Shown here piece after piece: positions 55,666-64,000 of a stretch of 64,000 nt of DNA. The translations under genes and the position numbers were made by a program. Each line of letters opens with the position of its first letter. Position 1 is the first letter of the stretch. Source of the stretch: Bugulina stolonifera (Eukaryota > Bryozoa > Gymnolaemata > Cheilostomatida > Bugulidae); assembly GCA_935421135.1 (NCBI GenBank), contig OW285187.1, positions 18,476,429-18,540,428 on the forward strand, written 5' to 3'. Below the pieces are notes generated by a model, which was given only the letters and a program-made list of their open reading frames with translations, was not told the origin of the DNA and did not search any database.

Positions 55666-58241
55666 ATGCAATCGATGCATAGAATACATAGATTGCATTC
55701 TATGCACTCTATGCATAGAATACATATAATACATAGAATACATAGACTGCATGCAATGCATTCTATGCATTCTATGTAATCTACATATTCCATGTATTCA
55801 ATGCATTCTATGCATAGAATACATAGAATGCATAGAGCGCATTCTATGTAATCTGTGCATTCTATGTATTCTATGCATTCACTGCATTGAATGTATTCTA
55901 TGCATATAGTGCATAGAACGCATAGAGCGCATTCTATGCATTCTATGTACTCTATTCATTCTATTTATTCTATGCAATCGATGCATAGAATACATAGATT
56001 GCATTCTATGCTCTCTATGCATAGACTACATATAATACATAGAATGCATAGACTGCATGGAAGGCATTCTATGCATTGTATGTACTCTATGCATTCCATG
56101 CATTCAATGCATTCGATGCATAAAATACATAGATTGCATGATATGCATTCTATGCATAGAATACATTGAATACGTAGAATGCATAGACTGCATGCAATGC
56201 ATTCTATGCATTCCATGTATTCTATGCATTCCATGTATTCAATGCATTCTATGCATAGAATACATAGAATGCATAGAGCGCATTCGATGTAATCTGTGCA
56301 TTCTATGTATTCTATGCACTTTATGCATGGAACACATATAATACATAGAATGCATAGACTGCATGGAATGCATTCTATGCATTCCATGTATTCAATGCAT
56401 TCTATGCATAGAAAACACAGAATGCATAGAGCGTATTCTATGTATTCTGTGCATTCTATGTATTCTATGCATTCGATACATAGAATACATAGATTGCATT
56501 CTATGTATAGAATACATTGAATACACAGAATGCATAGTTTGCATGGAATACATTCTATGCTTTCTATGTATTCTATGCATTCTATGTATTCAATGTACTC
56601 TATGCATTCACTGCATTGAATGTATTCGATGCATATAGTGCATAGAACGCATAGAGCGCATTCTATGCAATCTATGTACTCTATGCATTCCATGTATTCA
56701 ATGCATTCTATGCATAGAATACACAGAATGCATAGAGCGAATTCTATGTATTCTGTGCATTCTATGTATTCTATGCATTCGATGCATAGAATACATAGAT
56801 TGCATTCTATGCATAGAATACATAGATTGCATTCTATACATAGAATGCATAGAGCGCATTCAATGCATTCTATGTACCTTATGCATTCTTTGTACTCTAT
56901 GCATTCGATGCATAGAGTACATAGATTGCATTCTATGCATTCTATGTATGGAATACATAGATTGCATTATATGCATAGAATACATTGAATACATAGAATG
57001 CATAGACTGCATGCAATGCATTCTATGCATTCTATGTATTCTATGCATAGAATACATAAAATGCATTGAGCGCATTCTATGCAGTTTATGCATAGAATAC
57101 ATATAATACATAGAATGCATAGACTGCATGGAATGCATTCTATGCATTCTATGTATTCTATGCATAAAATACACAGAATGTATAGAGCGTAGTCTATGTA
57201 TTCTGTGCATTCTATGTATTCTATGCACTTTATGCATGGAACACATATAATACATAGAATGCATAGACTGCATGGAATGCATTCTATGCATTCTGTGCAT
57301 TCTATGCATTCCATGTATTCAATGCATTCTATGCATAGAATACACAGAATGCATAGAGCGTATTCTATGTATTCTGTGCATTCTATGTATTCTATGCATA
57401 GAACGCATAGAATGCAAATTACGCATTCTCTGCAATCTATGCATAGAATACATAGAATACATAGATTGCATTCTATGCATTCTATACATAGAATGCATAG
57501 AGCGCAATCAATGCATTCTATGTACTTTATGCATTCTTTGTACTCTATGCATTCGATGCATAGAGTACATAGATTGCATTATATGCATAGAATACATCGA
57601 ATACATAGAATGCATAGACTGCATGGAATGCATTCTATGCATTCTATGTATTCTATGCATAGAATACACAGAATGTATGGAGCGTATTCTATGTATTCTG
57701 TGCATTCTATGTATTCTATGCACTTTATGCATGGAACACATATAATACATAGAATGCATAGACTGCATGGAATGCATTCTATGCATTCTATGTATTCTAT
57801 GCATTCCATGTATTCAATGCATTCTATGCATAGAATACACAGAATGCATAGAGCGTATTCTATGTATTCTGTGCATTCTATGTATTCTATGCATTCGATA
57901 CATAGAATACATAGATTGCATTCTATGTATAGAATACATTGAATACACAGAATGCATAGTTTGCATGGAATACATTCTATGCTTTCTATGTATTCTATGC
58001 ATTCTATGTATTCAATGTACTCTATGCATTCACTGCATTGAATGTATTCGATGCATATAGTGCATAGAACGCATAGAGCGCATTCTATGCATTCTATGTA
58101 CTCTATGCATTCCATGTATTCAATGCATTCTATGCATAGAATACACAGAATGCATAGAGCGTATTCTATGCATTCTGTGCATCTTATGTATTCTATGCAT
58201 TCGATGCATAGAATACATAGATTGCATTCTATGTATTCTAT

Positions 58242-58276
58242 AATGCAATCTATGTATTCAATACATAGATTGCATT
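58242..58276. repeat. Perfect 17-bp hairpin with 1-base loop
   Basis: It has the same sequence as the element at 54,093, in a different block context. Confidence 0.9.
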
Positions 58277-58869
58277 CTATGCATTCTATGTATGGAATAC
58301 ATAGATTGCATTATATGCATTCTATGCATAGAATACATTGAATACATAGAATGCATAGACTGCATGCAATGCATTCTATGCATTCTATGTATTCTATGCA
58401 TTTCATGTATTCAATGCATTCTATGCATAGAATACACAGAATGCATAGAGCGTATTCTATGTATTCTGTGCATTCTTTGTATTCTATGCATTTGATGCAT
58501 AGAATACATAGATTGCATTCCATGCATTCTATGTATGGAATACATAGATTGCATTATATGCATTCTATGCATAGAACACATTGAATACATAGAATGCATA
58601 GACTGCATGCAATGCATTCTATGCATTCTATGTATTACATGCATTCCATGTATTCAATGCATTCTATGCATAGAATACATAGAATGCATTCTATGCACTC
58701 TATGCATAGAATGCATAGAATACATAGAATACATAGAATACATGGAATACATAGACTGCATGCAATGCATCCTATGCATTCTATGTATTCTATATATTCC
58801 ATGTATTCAATGCATTCTATGCATAGAATACATAGAATGCATAGAGTGCATTCTATGTAATCTGTGCAT

Positions 58870-59205
58870 TCTATGTATTCTATGTATTATATGTATTCTA
58901 TGTATTCTAGGCATAGAGTGCATAGAATGGAATCTATGTATTCTATGCATCGGTTGCATAGAATAAATAGAATGCATAGAGTACATAGAATGCATTGAAT
59001 GCGCTCTATGCATTCTATGTATTCAATGTATTCTATGCATTGAATACATAGATCGCATAGTTTGCATAGAGCGCATTCAATGCATTCTATGTACTCTATG
59101 CATTCCATTTATTCTATGCAATCGAAGCATAGAATACATAGAGTGCATTCTATGCACTCTATGCATAGAATACATAGAATACATATAATACATAGAATAC
59201 ATAGA
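58870..59205. repeat. Inverted repeat P7, 137-bp arms
   Basis: The arms are 58,870-59,006 and 59,069-59,205 around a 62-bp centre that is itself about 80% symmetric. They begin at the inner edge with GAATGCGCTC (58,997) and GAGCGCATTC (59,069). About six arm mismatches were counted by eye, for example CAACCGATG against CAATCGAAG. The match ends where one side reads GAATGCACAG and the other GACTGCATGC. The core is unrelated to P1. Confidence 0.85.
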
Positions 59206-59852
59206 CTGCATGCAATGCATTCTATGCATTCTATGTATTCTATGCATTCCATGTATTCAATGCATTCTATGCATAGAATACACAGAATGCATAGAGCGTA
59301 TTCTATGTATTCTGTGCATTCTTTGTATTCTATGCATTTGATGCATAGAATACATAGATTGCATTCCATGAATTCTATGTATGGAATACATAGATTGCAT
59401 TATATGCATTCTATGCATAGAACACATTGAATACATAGAATGCATAGACTGCATGCAATGCATTCTATGCATTCTATGTATTCTATGCATTCCATGTATT
59501 CAATGCATTCTATGCATAGAATACATAGAATGCATAGAACGCATTCGATGTAATCTGTACATTCTATGTATTCTATGGACTTTATGCATAGAACACATAT
59601 AATACATAGAATGCATAGACTGCATGGAATGCATTCTATGCATTCTATGTATTCTATATATTCCATGTATTCAATGCATTCTATGCATAGAATACATAGA
59701 TTGCATTCTATGCACTCAATGCATAGAACACATTGAATACATAGAATGCATAGACTGCATGCAATGCATTCTATGCATTCTATGTATTCCATGCATTCCA
59801 TGTATTCAATGCATTCTATGCATAGAATACATAGATTGCATTCTATGCACTC

Positions 59853-60036
59853 TACGCATAGAATGCATAGAATACATAGAATAGATAGAATGCACAGAAT
59901 GCTTTCTATGCATTTTTTGTATTCTATGTATTTTATGCATGGAATACATATGCATATGTAATGCGTATAATACATGGAATGCTCTCTCTGCATAGAATGA
60001 ACTCTATGCATTATATGCATAGAATTCAATCCATGC
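59853..60036. repeat. Palindrome half P5 (right arm only)
   Basis: The centre and right arm of the P1 family are present: the TACGCATAG centre at 59,853 with a 9-bp insertion, the right core at 59,942-59,982, then GAATTCAATCC. The left core arm is missing; ordinary array DNA stands in its place. It forms a longer inverted pair with the left side of P6. Confidence 0.82.
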
Positions 60037-61713
60037 ATTGAATACATAGAATACATAGTTTGCATAGAGCGCATTCAATGCATTCTATGTACTCTATGCA
60101 TTCCATTTATTCTATGCAATCGAAGCATAGAATACATAGAGTGCATTCTATGCACTCTATGCATAGAATACATAGAATACATATAATACATAGAATACAT
60201 AGACTGCATGCAATGCATTCTATGCATTCTATGTATTCTATGCATTCCATGTATTCAATGCATTCTATGCATAGAATGCATAGAACGCATTCGGTGTAAT
60301 CTGTGCATTCTATGTATTCTATGGACTTTATGCATAGAACACATATAATACATAGAATGCATAGACTGCATGGAATGCATTCTATGCATTCTATGTATTC
60401 TATGCATTCCATGTATTCAATGCATTCTATGCATAGAATACACAGAATGCATAGAGCGTATTCTATGTATTCTGTGCATTCTATGTATTCTATGCATTCG
60501 ATGCATAGAATACTTGGATTGCATTCCATGCATTCTATGTATGGAATACATAGGTTGCATTATATGCATTCTATGCATAGAACACATTGAATACATAGAA
60601 TGCATAGACTGCATGCAATGCATTCTATGCATTCTATGTATTCCATGCATTCCATGTATTCAATGCATTCTATGCATAGAATACATAGATTGCATTCTAT
60701 ACACTCTATGCATAGAATGCATAGAATACATAGACTGCATGCAATGCATTCTATGCATTCTATGTATTCTATGTATTCCATGTATTCAATGCATTCTATG
60801 CATAGAATGCATAGAACGCATTCGATGTAATCTGTGCATTCTATGTATTCTATGGACTTTATGCATAGAACACATATAATACATAGAATGCATAGACTGC
60901 ATGCAATGCATTCTATGCATTCTATGTATTCTATATATTCCATGTATTCAATGCATTCTATGCATAGAATACATAGAATGCATAGAGCGCATTCTATGTA
61001 ATCTGTGCATTCTATGTATTCAATGCACTTCATGCATAGAATACATATAATACATAGAATGCATAGACTGCATGGAATGCATTCTATGCATTCTATGTAT
61101 TCTGTGCATTCCATATATTCAATGCATTCTATGCATAGAATACGCAGAATCTATAGAGCGTATTCTATGTATTCTGTGCATTCTATGTATTCTATGCATT
61201 CGATGCATAGAATACATAGATTGAATTCCATGCATTCTATGTATGGAATGCATAGATTGCATTATATGCATTCTATGCATAGAATACATTGAATACATAG
61301 AATGCATAGACTGCACGCAATGCATTCTATGCATTCTATGTATTCTATGCATAGAGTGCATTGAATACATGGAATATATAGAATGCATAGATTGCACAAA
61401 ATGCATTGCATGCAGTCTATGTATTCTATGTATTATATGTGTTCTATGTATTCTATGCAGAGAGTGCATAGAATGCAATCTATGTATCCTATGCATCGAT
61501 TGCATAGAATAAATAGAATGCATAGAGTACATAGAATGCATTGAATGCGCTCTATGCATTCTATGTATTCTATGCATAGAATGCATAGAATGCAATCTAT
61601 GTATTCTATGTATTCAATGCATGGATTGAATTCTATGCATGTAATGCATAGAGTGCATTCTATGCATAGAGAGCATTCCATGTATTATACGCATTGCATA
61701 TGCATTTGTATTC
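59942..61713. repeat. Inverted repeat pair P5-right / P6-left
   Basis: Arm 59,942-60,219 (278 bp) is the reverse complement of 61,400-61,713 (314 bp). The right arm has 36 bp (four units) extra beside GAGCGC/GCGCTC. Shared unusual words are the core TATTATACGC, GAATTCAATCC and TTTATTCTATGCAATCGA. The spacer is about 1.2 kb of ordinary array. Confidence 0.78.
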
Positions 61714-61916
61714 TACGCATAGAATACATAGAATAGATGGAATGCACAGAATGCTTTCTATGCATTCTTTGTATTCTATGTATTTTATGCATAGAATACA
61801 CATGCATATGTAATGCGTATAATACATGGAATGCTCTCTCTGCATAGAATGCACTCTATGCATTATATGCATAGAATTCAACCCATGCATCGAATACATA
61901 GAACACATAGATTGCA
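61591..61916. repeat. Palindrome P6 (326 bp, longest member)
   Basis: It has the same centre as the P1 family (61,753/61,754), but symmetry continues 46 bp further out on each side: TGCAATCTATGT on the left, mirrored by the TAGATTGCA end on the right. Arms are 163 bp with about 149/163 matches by hand count. The core arms (61,673-61,713 and 61,794-61,834) differ at two sites, where P1 is perfect. P1-P4 keep the right outer flank but have lost the left one, so P6 looks closest to the original form. Confidence 0.86.
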
Positions 61917-63265
61917 TAGACTGCATGGAATGCATTCTATGCATTCTATGTATTCTATGCATTCCATGTATTCTATGCATTCTATGCATAGAATACACAG
62001 AATGTATAGAGCGTATTCCATGTATTCTGTGCATTCTATGTATTCTATGCATTCGATGCATAGAATACATAGATTGCATTCTATGCATTCTATGTATGGA
62101 ATACATAGATTGCATTATATGCATTCTATGCATAGAGTACATTGAATACATAGAATGCATAGACTGCATGCAATGCATTCTATGCATTCTGTGCCTTCTA
62201 TGCATTTCATGTATTCAATGCATTGCATGCATAGAATACATAGAATGCATAGAGCGCATTCTATGTAATCTGTGCATTCTATGTATTCTATGCATTTGAT
62301 GCATAGAATACATAGATTGCATTCTATGCATTCTATGTATGGAATACATAGAACGCATAGAGCACATTCAATGCATTCTATGTACTCTATGCATTCTATT
62401 TATTTTATGCAATCGATGCATAGAATACATAGATTGCATTCTATGCAATCTATGCGTAGAATACACATAATACATAGAATACATAGACTGCATGCAATGC
62501 ATTCTATGCATTCTATGTATTCTATATATTCCATGTATTCAATGCATTCTATGCATAGTATACATAGAATGCATAGAGCGCATTCTATGTAATCTGTGCA
62601 TTCTATGTATTCTATGCATTCAATGCATAGAATACATAGATTGCATTCTATGCATTCTATGTATGGAATACATAGAATGCATAGAGCGCATTCAATGCAT
62701 TCTATGTACTCTATGCATTCTATTTATTTTATGCGATTGATGCATAGAATACATAGATTGCATTCTATGCAATCTATGCATAGAATACATATAATACATA
62801 GAATACATAGACTGCATGCAATGCATTCTATGCATTCTATATATTCCATGTATTCAATGCATTCTATGCATAGAATACATAGAATGCATAGAGCGCATTC
62901 TATGTAATCTGTGCATTCTATGTATTCTATGCATTCACTGCATTGAATGTATTCTATGCATATAGTGCATAGAGTGCATAGAGCGCATTCAATGCATTCT
63001 ATGTACCCTATGCATTCTATGTATTCTATGCATTCGATGCATAGAATACGTAGATTGCATTCTATGCATTCTATGTATGGAATACATAGATTGCATTATA
63101 GGCATTCTATGCATAGAATACATTGAATACATAGAATGCATAGACTGCATAGAATGCATTCTATGCTTTCTATGTATTCTATGCATTCTATGTATTCTAT
63201 GTATTCCATTTATTCTATGCATATAATGCATAGAATGCATTCTCTGTATTCCATGTATTCTATTC

Positions 63266-63303
63266 AAAGCACATCGCACACTGAAAACTCGCTTTTGTGC
63301 ATG
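63266..63303. repeat. Partial 227-bp-family unit at array edge
   Basis: Immediately after the last 9-bp units, AAGCACATCGCACACTG onward matches the end of the next family's unit (GGCACAAAACACACTGAG near 63,784). The satellite therefore cuts into a pre-existing unit, or the two families meet here. Confidence 0.75.
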
Positions 63304-63530
63304 ATTGAACATCTTTGACTAGTTTGCAAACTAATAACTCAAGTGAATTTGTCAAAAGTGGCAAATTTGACCATATGTTTCATGTTTGCAAAGGTAAATA
63401 TTGCTTATAAAACCATGTTTTACTGATTTCAGTCGAATTGTGCATTGTCAACATTGCAAAAGTGAATGAAATTCATTGTTGCAATCAGCAATTTGGCACA
63501 AAACTCACTGAAAGCATACTTTTAACTCAT
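63304..63530. repeat. 227-bp tandem unit, copy 1
   Basis: It runs from ATTGAACATC to the next ATTGAACATC. AT-rich and without the ATGCAT pattern, it contains GTTTGCAAAGGTAAATATTG, ATGTTTTACTGATTTCA and GCATTGTCAACATTGCA, all of which recur in the following copies. No frame is open for a meaningful length. I do not recognise the family. Confidence 0.88.
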
Positions 63531-63819
63531 ATTGAACATCTTTGACTAATTTACAAACCAATAACTCAAGTGAATTTGTCAAAAGTGACAAATTTGACAT
63601 GATGTATCATGTTTCCAAAGTTACATATTCCTTGCAAAGCCATGTTTTGACAAATTTGAGATTGTGTTTCACGTTTGCAAAGGTAAATATTGCTTGTAAA
63701 ACCATGTTTTACTGATTTCACACCAATTATGCATTGTCAACATTGCAGAAGTGAATGAAACATATTGTTCTAAACAGCGTTTTGGCACAAAACACACTGA
63801 GAACTCGCTTTTATGCAAG
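63531..63819. repeat. 227-bp tandem unit, copy 2 with 62-bp internal duplication
   Basis: It is 289 bp long, which is 227 + 62. GACAAATTTGA occurs at 63,587 and again at 63,649, and the sequences after each site align (CATGTTTCC/CACGTTTGC, AAAGTTACATATTCC/AAAGGTAAATATTGC, CCATGTTTT). The inserted module is thus a diverged direct duplication. A small AATTTGTC / GACAAATT stem with a 6-base loop lies at 63,573-63,594. Confidence 0.88.
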
Positions 63820-64000
63820 ATTGAACATCTCTGACTAGTTCGCATGTTAACAATTCAAGTGAATTTGCCAAAAGTGACAAACTTGACTTCATGTTTCATG
63901 TTTGCAAAGTTAAATATTGTGTGCAACAGCATGTTTTACTGATTTCAGACAAATTATGTATTGTCAACATTGCAAGAGTGAATGAAACACATTGTTCTAA
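63820..64000. repeat. 227-bp tandem unit, copy 3 (cut by window end)
   Basis: It starts with ATTGAACATCTCTGACTAG and lacks the 62-bp duplication. It runs to GAATGAAACACATTGTTC at the window edge. Divergence from copies 1 and 2 is far greater than between HOR copies, so this is an older array or a slowly homogenised edge. Confidence 0.86.

Larger units (their letters stand above)
1..63265. repeat. 9-bp quasi-palindromic satellite array
   Basis: The whole interval reads in 9-base steps as a hexamer ATGCAT (variants ATGTAT, ATACAT) followed by a 3-base spacer, mainly TCT or AGA, with TCG, TCC, TCA, GGA, TGA and TAT variants. ATGTAT goes with TCT and ATACAT goes with AGA, which is what reverse-complement copies of one unit, ATGTATTCT, would give. 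The array is about 30-33% GC. The strand column is '.' because both orientations are interleaved every few units. Phase is broken only at a few places: a 6-bp insertion near 420, TGCATATGCATATG near 722, the (ATGC)n tracts and the large palindromes. The open frames on both strands follow from 9 = 3 x 3 and the rarity of stop codons in two of the three phases. I see no start context, splice pattern or codon bias that would support a gene. The array runs off the left edge of the window. Confidence 0.97.
53631..63265. repeat. Distal array mosaic
   Basis: This is the same 9-bp alphabet with shorter matching blocks and more private substitutions than the interior (TTTGATG, TACTTGG, GGCATTC). It holds a solitary IR arm (about 55,320-55,665), palindromes P7, P5 (half) and P6, and the hairpins at 54,093 and 58,242. 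Sequence from about 56,870 to 58,060 is built from several near-repeats of the TTTGTACTCTATGC / GTTTGCATGG modules. The higher divergence fits an array edge, where homogenisation is less efficient. That reading is inference. Confidence 0.75.

Noticed and set aside
1..63265. CRISPR array (regular short palindromic repeats)
   Set aside because: There are no unique spacers of constant length; everything between repeats is another variant of the same unit. No cas genes.
1..63265. Telomeric repeat
   Set aside because: The unit is not TTAGGG, TTTAGGG or a similar G-rich strand-asymmetric repeat. Both strands are equally mixed.
62989..63318. Frames on both strands crossing the array edge with a non-repetitive end
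   Set aside because: The unique-looking residues come from reading a few codons into the 227-bp repeat. There is no further support.
63304..64000. Transposon end or coding remnant in the AT-rich tail
   Set aside because: There are no terminal inverted repeats, target-site duplication or open frame. The tandem 227-bp periodicity explains the sequence.

Overview
This window is almost entirely satellite DNA. I find no protein-coding gene, RNA gene, transposon or CRISPR array that the sequence supports. From base 1 to about 63,265 it is one continuous array of a degenerate 9-bp unit: a near-palindromic hexamer (ATGCAT, ATGTAT or ATACAT) followed by a 3-base spacer that is either TCT or its reverse complement AGA. 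Because 9 bp is exactly three codons and the unit rarely forms a stop, long open frames appear on both strands at once (Met-His-Ser, Cys-Ile-Leu and Cys-Ile-Glu type repeats). These are arithmetic artefacts and I annotate none of them as genes. A repeat block of this kind suggests a eukaryotic nuclear genome, probably heterochromatin (pericentromeric, subtelomeric or a sex chromosome). I cannot name the species.

Layout. Region 1 (1 to about 19,366) is a regular higher-order repeat (HOR): a 2,250-bp deletion derivative at 1-2250, full copies at 2251-7317 (5,067 bp), 7318-12375 (5,058 bp) and 12376-17433 (5,058 bp), and a rearranged, truncated copy at 17434 to about 19,366. Region 2 (about 19,367-63,265) uses the same 9-bp alphabet but is a mosaic of large direct and inverted duplications: a 3,825-bp tandem pair, a 5,639-bp tandem pair, a 5.5-kb block copied 14,431 bp downstream and a 3.6-kb block copied about 21.8 kb downstream. 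Within these blocks lie 234-bp and larger palindromes, 527/536-bp inverted repeats, (ATGC)n tracts, 117-bp x 4 tandem blocks and short perfect hairpins. Region 3 (about 63,266-64,000) is abruptly different: AT-rich DNA built of a 227-bp tandem unit, one copy of which carries an internal 62-bp duplication.

How it works together. Spacer polarity (TCT versus AGA) flips every few units, so the array is quasi-palindromic from about 12 bp up to over 1 kb. Nearly all rearrangements (9-bp copy change, 36-, 72- and 243-bp patches, 0.9-2.6-kb deletions, multi-kb duplications) have breakpoints inside short homologous stretches. That is the pattern expected from unequal exchange, gene conversion or foldback-mediated copying. 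CpG is rare and confined to a few recurring positions, some of which show C-to-T decay. All repeat coordinates and identities were derived by hand from anchor motifs. Breakpoints are good to roughly 10-50 bp unless given exactly.
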